Source: Erinaceus europaeus (Eukaryota > Chordata > Mammalia > Eulipotyphla > Erinaceidae). From it: a stretch of DNA of 64,000 nt. The position numbers were made by a program, and so were the translations under genes. The notes beneath the pieces were generated by a model, which was not told the origin of the DNA, ran no database searches, and saw only the letters and a list, made by a program, of their open reading frames with translations. Shown one piece after another: positions 32,521 through 42,950 of the stretch. The stretch spans positions 67,228,871-67,292,870 of the forward strand of contig NC_080180.1 of NCBI RefSeq assembly GCF_950295315.1, given 5' to 3'. Within the stretch, counting starts at the first letter, position 1. Every line of letters starts with the position of its first letter.

Positions 32521-35395
32521 CCTGAGGAGCGCCGGGGTGGCGGGTCTCTGCGCCTGAGGAGCGCCGGGATGGCGGGTCTCTGCGCCTGAGGAGCGCCGGG
32601 GTGGCGGGTCTCTGCGCCTGAGGAGCGCCGGGATGGCGGGTCTCTGCGCCTGAGGAGCGCCGGGGTGGCGGGTCTCTGCGCCTGAGGAGCGCCGGGGTGG
32701 CGGGTCTCCCCCTGAGGAGCGCCGGGGTGGCGGGTCTCCCCCTGAGGAGCGCCGGGGTGGCGGGTCTCTGCGCCAGAGGAGCGCCGGGGTGGCGGGTCTC
32801 TGCGCCTGAGGAGCGCCGGGATGGCGGGTCTCTGCGCCTGAGGAGCGCCGGGGTGGCGGGTCTCTGCGCCTGAGGAGCGCCGGGATGGCGGGTCTCTGCG
32901 CCTGAGGAGCGCCGGGGTGGCGGGTCTCTGCGCCTGAGGAGCGCCGGGGTGGCGGGTCTCCCCCTGAGGAGCGCCGGGATGGCGGGTCTCCCCCTGAGGA
33001 GCGCCGGGGTGGCGGGTCTCTGCGCCTGAGGAGCGCCGGGGTGGCGGGTCTCCCCCTGAGGAGCGCCGGGGTGGCGGGTCTCCCCCTGAGGAGCGCCGGG
33101 GTGGCGGGTCTCTGCGCCAGAGGAGCGCCGGGGTGGCGGGTCTCTGCGCCTGAGGAGCGCCGGGGTGGCGGGTCTCCCCCTGAGGAGCGCCGGGGTGGCG
33201 GGTCTCCCCCTGAGGAGCGCCGGGGTGGCGGGTCTCTGCGCCAGAGGAGCGCCGGGGTGGCGGGTCTCTGCGCCTGAGGAGCGCCGGGGTGGCGGGTCTC
33301 TGCGCCAGAGGAGCGCCGGGGTGGCGGGTCTCCCCCTGAGGAGCGCCGGGGTGGCGGGTCTCTGCGCCAGAGGAGCGCCGGGGTGGCGGGTCTCCCCCTG
33401 AGGAGCGCCGGGGTGGCGGGTCTCCCCCTGAGGAGCGCCGGGGTGGCGGGTCTCCCCCTGAGGAGCGCCGGGGTGGCGGGTCTCCCCCTGAGGAGCGCCG
33501 GGGTGGCGGGTCTCCCCCTGAGGAGCGTCAGGGTGGCGGGTCTCTGCGCCAGAGGAGCGCCGGGGTGGCGGGTCTCCCCCTGAGGAGCGCCGGGGTGGCG
33601 GGTCTCCCCCTGAGGAGCGCCGGGGTGGCGGGTCTCCCCCTGAGGAGCGCCGGGGGTGGCGGGTCTCTGCGCCTGAGGAGCGCCGGGGTGGCGGGTCTCT
33701 GCGCCTGAGGAGCGCCGGGGTGGCGGGTCTCTGCGCCTGAGGAGCGCCGGGGTGGCGGGTCTCTGCGCCTGAGGAGCGCCGGGGTGGCGGGTCTCCCCCT
33801 GAGGAGCGCCGGGGTGGCGGGTCTCCCCCTGAGGAGCGCCGGGGTGGCGGGTCTCTGCGCCAGAGGAGCGCCGGGGTGGCGGGTCTCTGCGCCTGAGGAG
33901 CGCCGGGGTGGCGGGTCTCTGCGCCTGAGGAGCGCCGGGGTGGCGGGTCTCCCCCTGAGGAGCGCCGGGGTGGCGGGTCTCCCCCTGAGGAGCGCCGGGG
34001 TGGCGGGTCTCTGCGCCAGAGGAGCGCCGGGGGTGGCGGGTCTCTGCGCCAGAGGAGCGCCGGGGTGGCGGGTCTCCCCCTGAGGAGCGCCGGGGGTGGC
34101 GGGTCTCTGCGCCAGAGGAGCGCCGGGGGTGGCGGGTCTCCCCCTGAGGAGCGCCGGGGTGGCGGGTCTCCCCCTGAGGAGCGCCGGGGTGGTGGGTCTC
34201 CCCCTGAGGAGCGCCGGGGTGGCGGGTCTCCCCCTGAGGAGCGCCGGGGTGGCGGGTCTCCCCCTGAGGAGCGTCAGGGTGGCGGGTCTCTGCGCCAGAG
34301 GAGCGCCGGGGTGGCGGGTCTCCCCCTGAGGAGCGCCGGGGTGGCGGGTCTCCCCCTGAGGAGCGCCGGGGTGGCGGGTCTCCCCCTGAGGAGCGCCGGG
34401 GTGGCGGGTCTCTGCGCCTGAGGAGCGCCGGGGTGGCGGGTCTCTGCGCCTGAGGAGCGCCGGGGGTGGCGGGTCTCTGCGCCTGAGGAGCGCCGGGGTG
34501 GCGGGTCTCTGCGCCTGAGGAGCGCCGGGGTGGCGGGTCTCCCCCTGAGGAGCGCCGGGGTGGCGGGTCTCCCCCTGAGGAGCGCCGGGGTGGCGGGTCT
34601 CTGCGCCAGAGGAGCGCCGGGGTGGCGGGTCTCTGCGCCTGAGGAGCGCCGGGGTGGCGGGTCTCTGCGCCTGAGGAGCGCCGGGGTGGCGGGTCTCCCC
34701 CTGAGGAGCGCCGGGGTGGCGGGTCTCCCCCTGAGGAGCGCCGGGGTGGCGGGTCTCTGCGCCAGAGGAGCGCCGGGGTGGCGGGTCTCTGCGCCTGAGG
34801 AGCGCCGGGGGTGGCGGGTCTCTGCGCCTGAGGAGCGCCGGGGTGGCGGGTCTCTGCGCCTGTGGAGCGCCGGGGTGGCGGGTCTCCCCCTGAGGAGCGC
34901 CGGGGTGGCGGGTCTCTGCGCCTGAGGAGCGCCGGGGTGGCGGGTCTCTGCGCCAGAGGAGCGCCGGGGTGGCGGGTCTCCCCCTGAGGAGCGCCGGGGG
35001 TGGCGGGTCTCTGCGCCAGAGGAGCGCCGGGGTGGCGGGTCTCCCCCTGTGGAGCGCCGGGGTGGCGGGTCTCCCCCTGAGGAGCGCCGGGGTGGCGGGT
35101 CTCTGCGCCTGAGGAGCGCCGGGGTGGCGGGTCTCCCCCTGTGGAGCGCCGGGGTGGCGGGTCTCCCCTTGAGGAGCGCCGGGGTGGCGGGTCTCCCCCT
35201 GAGGAGCGCCGGGGTGGCGGGTCTCCCCCTGAGGAGCGCCGGGGTGGCGGGTCTCTGCGCCTGAGGAGCGCCGGGGTGGCGGGTCTCCCCTTGAGGAGCG
35301 CCGGGGTGGCGGGTCTCCCCCTGAGGAGCGCCGGGGTGGCGGGTCTCACCCTGAGGAGCGCCGGGGTGGCGGGTCTCACCCTGAGGAGCGCCGGG
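32493..35395. repeat. GC-rich 30/32-bp minisatellite, about 94 units, upstream of ADAD1
   Basis: Units GAGGAGCGCCGGGGTGGCGG followed by GTCTCTGCGCCT (32 bp) or GTCTCCCCCT (30 bp), with a third class ending CTGCGCCAGA. Rare markers include GGGATGGC, GCGTCAGG, CGGGGGTGG and TGTGGAGC. Each unit has several CpGs and G-runs. The array starts inside the ADAD1 CpG island and has higher-order structure (746-bp and 124-bp periods). Long open frames across it are repeat artefacts. Confidence 0.97.
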
Positions 35396-35396
35396 C

Positions 35397-36630
35397 CCTG
35401 GGAGGACATCAGCTGCGCCCAACCTTCCTCCTGTGTTGCCCGGGACCCGCACCCAGAACGAGACTCCCGGGCTGCGACGCCCCCGTCCAGCGCCCTCCGT
35501 GTGGGTGCCGGGTGCCAGTCGCCCTGGTGTGCGCTGCTCCCTCTCTGGGGAGGGGTCGGGAGGCACTCGTCCCTGGTTCTGTTTCTGGCCAGCAGACAGC
35601 CGGAGCTGTAAGTGTCAGACGCTTCACTTTGTTTTTATCTGCGTCAGCCCTTCCCCTCTTCCCTCCCTGTGTCCCCACCTTCCTCCATCCTCCCTGCCCT
35701 CGTCTGTTCTCCAGTCTCCCTCCTCCATTCTCCCAGTCTGCCACCCTCCTTCAGCTCCACCCTCCCTCCCTCCCCCTTCTGTCCTCTGCTGTCCTCCTCC
35801 ATCCTTTGTCCTCTCCCCTCCCTCACCCAGCTTGCTGCCCTCCCCTTGTCCTCCTCAAGCCTCCATCTCTCTCTACCCTTCCTCCCCATCCACCCTTCTC
35901 CTCCACCCCTCCCTCTCCCTCCTGCTTGTTTTCCCTCCTCCTCTGATCTTTTCTATCCTCCCTTCTCCTTCCCCCCTACCTCCACTGCTTTTCTGCTCTG
36001 CTGTGAGCACCCCTGAATGCTTCAGTCCAGCCCCTTAGCGCCGTGAGACGGGAACACGTCCACCCTCGACTGACCAGTGGGCTTCCTCTTCCACTGTCTC
36101 TGAGGCCCTGTCAGCCAGCTCAGCTTTCTTGTATTGGGGTGTTTCCAGGACGGCCTTGACCGGTCATTGTGGCCGGTGCAGGTGGGCATTTGTCTGTCTC
36201 CCGTGTCTGTCTGTCACTGGAGGGCCTTAGGCTGGTCTGCGTATGGTGGGCCTGGGAGGCCAGGGGACTCACGGCTTTGGGCACCTGGCTCACCCAGGCT
36301 GGGGAGGGGGCAGCAGCAGATGAGGCCCTGAGTTGGGTCCGTGACTTCGGGCTGCCCCGTCCTCACTCCGGTGTTGAGTGTAGGGCAGTCGCTGGGCTTG
36401 GCGGACACCTCCCCAGAGACCACTCTGCACCCGAGAGGCCTCTGGCTGGAACTAGCTGCTGCGGCAGGGTAGGCTTCCTTGCTGGGCATCTCCTTCCTGG
36501 TCGCTTTCTCTGCCATTGCCTTGGGGGTGCCCACACAGGCTTTGGACGAAGGCCTGTGCAGAAATACCCCACTGGGCTTAGTGCTTACTGCTTAATCCTC
36601 CTAGTTCGGCTGTCTTGCCGCCTGTCTCTG
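35397..36630. other. intergenic between minisatellite and first SINE
   Basis: Apart from the polypyrimidine tract it is moderately GC-rich unique sequence without a supportable coding exon. Confidence 0.5.
35643..35996. repeat. polypyrimidine (CT-rich) tract
   Basis: About 350 bp almost entirely C and T on the plus strand, with irregular CCTCC and CCTTCC blocks. It lies between the GC-rich minisatellite and unique intergenic sequence. Confidence 0.9.
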
Positions 36631-36631
36631 C

Positions 36632-36955
36632 CATGTTTTTTTTTTTTTTTTTCCAATTTTTAATTCTTTGCCTCCATGGCTATTGCTGGGTGCCTGAACT
36701 CGAACCCACTGCTCCTGGTGGTCATCTTTTTTCCATTGTTGTTGTTACTGTTGTTGGATAGTACAGAGAGAAATTTAGAGAGTCAGGGAAGAGAAAGATA
36801 GACACCAGCAGACCTGCTTGAGCGCTTGAGAAGCAATCTCCCCCCCCCCCCCCCGCAGGTGGGGAGCTGGGGGCTCAAACCTCTGATCCTTGCACTGGTC
36901 CTTGCGCTTTGCATTTTGTGTGCTTAACCCAGTGCGCCACCGTCTGGCCCCCGGG
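36632..36955 (-). mobile_element. hedgehog-type SINE, long form
   Basis: T20, GCCTCCATGGCTATTGCTGG, a C14 run replacing part of the unit, and CTTAACCCAGTGCGCCACCG. Intergenic. Confidence 0.92.
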
Positions 36956-37419
36956 GGGTTCTAATAGTGCCTTTATACTCCCTCGTGCCCACCAAGTTTA
37001 CTCAGACTTCCTGTGTGTGTAAGAAAGCTGTCAGAGCCCACAGTGGTGTGATCACTGGTGATTGTTCTGCTAGTGGCTGTGCTGCCAGGGTGATTTACCT
37101 GGGCTTTGGAGCTCTTTCAGACTGACACCTGTGCCTTCCTGAGAAACACACACGCATATACACATGTGTTTTCTGACATTGCCAGAGAGGTGTGTGTGTT
37201 CTGATTCAGCCTGTAACTGGCTGTTTCTGAGGGCAGTTCTCATGGATTTTACAGAATGGTGCTGTTTGAAGCTGAGATTGGAGAGTGCACTGTTGTTATT
37301 GAAGGGTCCTGGCTCCTATTCCTGTGTGGAGAGCAGAGTGAGGAAGTGTGCCTGTGTGTGTGTGTAAGCGCGCGCTCATTTGTACTTACTTTTTTAAAAA
37401 AAGATTAATTTTAATTTGG

Positions 37420-37608
37420 GGGCTGGGAGGTAGGACTGGCGTAAGGATCCCGGTTTGAGCCCCCGGCTCCCCACCTGCAGGGGAGTCGCTTCACAGGTGG
37501 TGAAGCAGGTCTGCAGGTGTCTATCTTTCTCTCCCTCTCTGTCTTCCCTTCCCCTCTCAATTTCTCTCTGTCCTATCCCCCCAAAAAACAACAACAACAA
37601 CAACAAAA
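37420..37608 (+). mobile_element. hedgehog-type SINE lacking its head
   Basis: GGATCCCGGTTTGAGCCCCC, GAGTCGCTTCACAGGTGGTG and CAACAACAACAACAACAA. Confidence 0.93.
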
Positions 37609-37611
37609 CAG

Positions 37612-37935
37612 GGTGTCAGGCAGTAGTGCAGCGGGTTAAGTGTAGGTGGCACAAAGCACAAGTACCGGTACAAGGATCCCGGTTCAAGCCCTCAGCTCCC
37701 CACCTGCAGGGGGGTCGCTTCACAGGTGATGATGCAGGTCTGCAGGTGTCTTTCTCTCCCCCTCTGTCTTCCCTCCTCTCTCCATTTCTCTCTGTATTAT
37801 GCAAAAACAGCTGTAACAACAACAGCTACAAGGGCAACAAAATGGGAAAAAATAGCCTCCAGGAGCAGTGGATTCGTAGTGCAGGCATTGAGCCCCAGCA
37901 ATAACCCTTGGAGGCAAAAAAAAAAAAAAAAGATT
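37612..37935 (+). mobile_element. hedgehog-type SINE, full long form
   Basis: GTGCAGCGGGTTAAGTGTAG, CCTCCAGGAGCAGTGGATTC and a poly(A) tail; immediately follows another SINE. Confidence 0.95.
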
Positions 37936-38109
37936 AATTTTATTTATTGCATATAAGAGGTCCACACACAAGGCAGAGATATGGACAAACCAGTGCACCA
38001 CAGTCCATGCAGTACAGGGGGTGGGCCAGGAACCCCGTTAAGCAAGTCCCTGCTCTACCAGCTGAGACGTTTCCTCAATTGCTGTACTTATCCTTTTAAA
38101 ATCTTTTTA

Positions 38110-38325
38110 GGGACCAGGTGGTGGCGCACTTGGTTGAGCGCACATGTTACGGTGTACAAGCACCCAGGTTCAAGCCCCTGGTTCCCCACCTGCAGGGGGA
38201 AAGTTTCACAAGTGGTGAAACAGTGCTGCAGATGTCTCTCTGTCTCTCACCCTCTCTATCTCCCCCTTCCTCTCAATTTCTGGCTATCTCTATTCAATAA
38301 ATAAATAAAGATACTAAAAAATTTT
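38110..38325 (+). mobile_element. hedgehog-type SINE, short form
   Basis: GGGACCAGGTGGTGGCGCAC, GGTTCAAGCCCCTGGTTCCC and AATAAATAAATAAAG. Confidence 0.93.
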
Positions 38326-38454
38326 TTTAAAAAATCTTTTTAACAAGGGCAACAAAAGGCAATAAATAAATAAATTTTAAAAATATTTTTAAAAATCTTT
38401 CTAAAATGATATACACACACAAGAAAAAGAAAGATAGTAAAGGAGAGACCAGAG

Positions 38455-38552
38455 CCCTGCTCAGCTCTGACTGATGGTGGTGCAGGGGATTGAATCTGGG
38501 GCCTTGGAGCCTCAGCAGTGAAAGTCTTTTGCAAAACCCCTGAGCTGTTAGC
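38455..38552 (-). mobile_element. type C SINE fragment
   Basis: CTGCTCAGCTCTGACTGATG and GGGGATTGAATCTGGGGCC. Confidence 0.7.
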
Positions 38553-40590
38553 CTGTGACTGCAATCCAGACCACATTCGTTCTGGCATTCCTTCTTGCTT
38601 TAATGCCGCATTTGGTTTGTGCAGTGGCAGATTCCTTGTCCTTTGCCATTTTGAGGGACAGATGTACCCCCAGAGAACATACCTGTTTCCCTGTATGGTC
38701 TCATATTACCTGGTGAAAGCTCTGTTTCCCAGAGCTGATTGCTCCAGTTACTCACGTCTCCTCCAGGAAAAGTATGTTCACTTCCCCACTCCAGTTAGAC
38801 TTGTTTATCAGCCTACACTTGATCCTGGGGTCCCCGATGGTGTGTGTTTGTTTTACTGTTTTAAACTTAGTTGAGTTTTGCACATCTCTGTGGACCTCAG
38901 CAAATGCCTGGAGCCCTTACCTGCTGTTCCAGTTCATACACAGCAACTCCAGCACCCTCATGCAGCCCCTCGGGTCAGCCCCTTCTCCTGAAGGCCTTTG
39001 CTCTGGTTTTGCTCCCTGTAGTTTTTGTTGTATTTTGTTTTTCTTCCCCTTAAACTGGTTTAAGTGGAATCAGATTGCATGAAACATTTTGGATTTGGCT
39101 TCATTTGCCTTGAAAAATACATTTCATCACATTGTTAGCTGAATCAGTGGCATCCTCTATTGCTAGAGTAGTGTTCCCTTGTGGCAGTGCTACTGCTTAT
39201 CTGTCCACCTGTCGGGCGCAGTTAAGTATAACCACAGCTTACTGCTGCAAACATGAGGCACACACGTTTCTGGTTCACTTGGGTAAACCCAGAAGTTGAA
39301 TTGCTTAGTAGCTATCTTAAATCTGCAGAGATTGTTGCAGCAAAATGCCATTGGACTGGGTAGTTGACCTGAAATGTTTGTCAGTCTGGAGATTGGGAAG
39401 TCCAAGATGAAGGCACCGGCATGTTTGGGGGCAGAAGAGATGAGAGAGCAGCCTGGTTCTCTAGTCTGAGGGCCCCAATCTGGACTAAACATGTTCCGGG
39501 TATCCCACCTCCAGTTAACATCACAATTAGGTGTCAAGATGGGAATTAAAATGCCTTTGCCTCAAGAACATAGAATCTTAAAAATGGGTCAAGAAGACTA
39601 TTTGGCAGAACCACCCATATGCAAGGTGCTCACTTCAGTCCCAAGTGCTAGAGAAAATTTAAACAGAAAACTATTGGTGATGCTTTTGATTAGTAAAATA
39701 CCTGCTGCTTCCTTGTGAAAGGTTGGTTTTTGCTGTGTCTGAGACATAGCAGAGTTACTATCAAAGAGAGCTTTATTACCTAAAGAACTTAAACTGGGAC
39801 ATGTGGCTAGCTGTGGGTCAAATTATGGATGCTTCTAGGTGACTGACCCTCCTTGCTGCAACTAGGCTGCAGTGTCTGAGTTCACTCTCTAGTTTCCAGC
39901 CCTTTTTGGGTTTGAAGTCCTTTTGGGGGCAGGAGTGAATGACAGGAGAGGAGCTGGGCTTCTGTCCGGTCAGAATCCCTCAGGATGGAAGGAAGCAGCC
40001 GGGAAGAGCGTGTCTGAGAGTAAGTCTGTGCTATTTCACTTCACTTGCAGAGACTTGAAGACTAGACAGTCAGCCTGTGTTCATCTGCTCCGTGGCACCA
40101 TGCCACATCTAGATGCCGATGCAGGTGGCCGCCAGCCATTGTTCCATCCCTGAAGACATGGCTTTCTGGCACCTTTCTCAGCATCTGAGTCGGCGGAGCC
40201 TGGTCAGAGCCTTTCCTGGACTTCAGGTGAAGAAGACAGAACTAGATGTTACCAGGTGCTGCTCAGGTGAGAATCGTCTAGATGTCTGTCAGTTAACACT
40301 TGTGGTCCCAGGTGACAATGCAGTGTGTGTGCTAAGATGGGGAGGGACCTTGTGCCCTCTCTGTGCAGAGGGCATGGCTGTGCTGGAGAAGCCACAGGCT
40401 GTACCATCCCATAGTAAGGGTGGAAGACATCCCAGTTCTGTGTGGTGGCCCTGGGTAGAGCCACTGTAGGAGTCGTCACTCATCTGCTAGAGTACAGCTT
40501 GAGAGCTTATGTTTTTTTGTCCATGAGTAGTTTCATTTTGGAAAAAAACACATCTAAATAGTCTGGGCTTTTTACATGTGTGGCTTCACA
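38553..40590. other. intergenic BLTP1-ADAD1 spacer
   Basis: Mostly unique sequence with one old L1 fragment. No open frame with gene-like character on either strand. Confidence 0.5.
39055..39355 (-). mobile_element. ancient L1 3' fragment
   Basis: Diverged complement of an L1 3' region: GGATTTGGCTTCATTTGCC, TTGGGTAAACCCAGAAGTTG, AATTGCTTAGTAGC. Intergenic. Confidence 0.5.
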
Positions 40591-40764
40591 GCTCTCAGAC
40601 CACTTTTTATTCAGTTGGAATGGCAGAGGACAGACCACACAGCTGCCCATTGTGGCACTTCTGTGGTGCTGCTAGGACTTAAAGTGGGGTCATGCGCAGG
40701 GCAGGCAGGTGCTCAATCCAGTGAGATACCCCTCTAGCACCTTGTGAATGCTTATTTTCACCAG

Positions 40765-40872
40765 AGCATTGCTAAGCTATGGCCTAGGGTGGTGCCAGGG
40801 ATTGAACCTACTACCTCAGAGCCTTAGGCATGAATGTCGTTTGTTTAGCCATTATGTTATCTCCTCAGTCCC
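40765..40872 (-). mobile_element. type C SINE fragment
   Basis: GGTGGTGCCAGGGATTGAAC and CCATTATGTTATCTCCTCAG. Related remnants adjoin it at about 40590-40740 and 40905-41015. Confidence 0.65.
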
Positions 40873-41401
40873 TCTTTTCAATATTCTTACTGTTTTTATG
40901 AAACTAGAGCACTGGTTGGCACTGGCATATGTGACAATTAGGGACTGAACCTGGGCTCCCTGGTGCACAAGTCCTGTGCTATGCTATGTCACTTAGCTAT
41001 CTCTCCCCAGCCACAACATTCCATTCTTACTGCATTTTACAAGCACTGCTTCGTAGTTAAGGCTGGTGGTACTCCTGACTGGGACACGGTGCTTTTGATT
41101 GGTGATGTAAGACAGTGACGTCTCACTGCCAGCTGTTTGCACAGCTCACCTTTCAAGTGGACCCAGAATTAAACGAAGTCTTCTTGTGCAGAACAGCCTC
41201 TGTCACACAATCTTGGGATTTTACAGGGAATATTGATAGAGCACATGATTTACTAAACTACAAGGTTCTGATTCACCTGATTCTACACAAGAATTTCAGT
41301 TGCTCACCTGACACATGAGATCTAGACCCCTGGCTGATCTTGTTTTCATTTCAGGTAAACATTGGTACTCATCCTTGTTCCTTCTTTAAAGTTGTATACT
41401 G

Positions 41402-41740
41402 GAGGCTGGGTGGTAGCACAGCAGGTTAAGCACACATGGCACAAAGTGCAAGGGCTGGCATAAGGATCCCAGTTCGAGCCCCCAGCTCCCCACCTGCAGG
41501 GGGGAGGTCACTTCTCAAGCAGTGAAGCAGGTCTGCAGGTGTCTGTCTTCCTCTCCTCTTCTGTCTTCCCTTTCTATCCTATCCAACAACAACAGCTGTA
41601 ACAATAACAACAATAACAACTACAACAAAGGCAACAAAATGGGAAAAATGGCCTCCAGGAGCAGTGGATTCGTAGTGCAGGCACCGAGCCCCAGCAATAA
41701 CCCTGGAGGCAAAAAAGAAACGGAAAAAAAAAAAAAGCTG
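41402..41740 (+). mobile_element. hedgehog-type SINE, full long form
   Basis: GGTAGCACAGCAGGTTAAGC, GTTCGAGCCCCCAGCTCCCC, GCCTCCAGGAGCAGTGGATT, poly(A). Intergenic. Confidence 0.95.
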
Positions 41741-41767
41741 CATACTATTTTGCCCAGTGGTTGTCAT

Positions 41768-41970
41768 TTTATTTTTATTTAATTATCTTTATTTGATAGA
41801 GACAGTCAAACTGAGAGTAAGGTATAGAGAGGGAGAGAGACAGAGATACTGGCAGCCCTGCTTCACCACTCATGAGGCTTTCCCCCTGCAGGTGGGGACC
41901 AGGGACTCAAACCTGGTCCTTGCTCATCGTAACATGTGCGCTCAACCAGGTCAGCACCACCCAGCTCTGG
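41768..41970 (-). mobile_element. hedgehog-type SINE, short form
   Basis: TTAATTATCTTTATTTGATA, GACTCAAACCTGGTCCTTGC, GCTCAACCAGGTCAGCACC. Confidence 0.9.
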
Positions 41971-42244
41971 CTGTCATTTTATTCACTGTGTCTCTATTTG
42001 AATTATTGCCAGTCATGTATTGCAATGAATGGCCTTCCTGTTGTCACACATGCAGCTGTACTCGGCACAGCTGTCCTCTGTGGGACCTGGACCAGCTTAT
42101 GCTGCCCATCAGATGTGCAGCCCTAGCTTCAGGGAGACCCCTACTTTTTATAATGAATATTCACCCGTGAAAGCTGAATAAGTGACATAGGATGAGCTAT
42201 TACCTACAAAAATAGCTGTTGAAGACAGACTCAACCACAGACTA

Positions 42245-42733
42245 AAACCAATTATTGTGACTTTATTACAGTAAGTTACAGTATTTTCGTGATATTTAAT
42301 CATACCACAATTAAGCTATATACAGACAAGTATTTGTATAGTCTACATTAAAAATAACTAAGAACCAAAAAAAAAATCACATTATCAACAGGATTTGTTC
42401 TAAAAGTTATGGCCAACAACAGGAAATTCACAGTTATTCTGAAAGCTTAAAGATGCAGTCATCATGCTGCACATATAGCTACTTAGTCCTCCTGAAGCCC
42501 ATTTCAATATTTCAGTCTCATTTTCACAGAACTGTCATGCAACATTGTTACTGTATACACAATGGTGGAATGAGAATAAATAAGCTATCTTACAAATGTT
42601 TTTTAATGGCCACAAAGTTAAATTTAAAAAATAATTTTACTGTACAAAAATAACAAAACAAAACAAAACAAAAAAACCCTCCAGTATAATGAAACTTAAG
42701 GGGCATAGTCATCACCTGCCACAGACAAGAGCG
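42245..42733 (-). other. BLTP1: BLTP1 3' UTR (end approximate)
   Basis: AT-rich sequence from the BLTP1 stop to just past the AATAAA at 42262-42267; about 490 nt. It contains a CAAAA-type run near 42650-42675 and no SINE. Confidence 0.7.
42262..42267 (-). promoter_or_regulatory. BLTP1: BLTP1 poly(A) signal AATAAA
   Basis: TTTATT on the plus strand, read as AATAAAG in the transcript, about 470 nt after the stop codon. It is the first perfect hexamer I see in the BLTP1 3' flank. Confidence 0.7.
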
Positions 42734-42950
42734 TTAGTGTTCTTCCCTGTCTTTTCCTTTCTTCTCCTTTTCGTCCTGTAGTGCAGTGCCGAGCTTCTTG
42801 ATAAGAACTGATAGAACCTTGTCCAGTGGGTCCATAACCCCCCTCTGGAGCCACTTGGGGATGGTAGTCCTGGCATGATGGAAGCCCAGCTTTTGAAGAA
42901 TATAGTCAACACCCACTGGGTCAATCTTCCTTCCAGTCCAAGAAATTAAT
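42734..42950 (-). CDS. BLTP1: BLTP1 terminal coding exon, window exon 17
   Basis: Enters at phase 2 and ends in TAA: LISWTGRKIDPVGVDYILQK, LGFHHARTTIPKWLQRGVMD, PLDKVLSVLIKKLGTALQDE, then a charged tail EKEKKGKDREEH. Acceptor ACTTTAG|ATTAAT. Confidence 0.96.

Noticed and set aside
32493..35395. PRDM9-type or CTCF-type binding array in the minisatellite
   Set aside because: The unit's complement CCCGCCACCCCGG only partly resembles such motifs by eye; it does not match the human PRDM9 core, and hedgehog PRDM9 specificity is unknown to me.
32500..35409. Continuous 969-codon open frame on the minus strand (PATPALLRGR-type repeats)
   Set aside because: It simply reads the GC-rich minisatellite, whose units lack stops in that direction. 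Frame shifts between unit classes change the peptide repeatedly and there is no promoter, homology or codon signature.
35433..36038. Plus-strand open frames rich in Ser/Pro/Leu
   Set aside because: They translate the polypyrimidine tract and show no homology or splice context.
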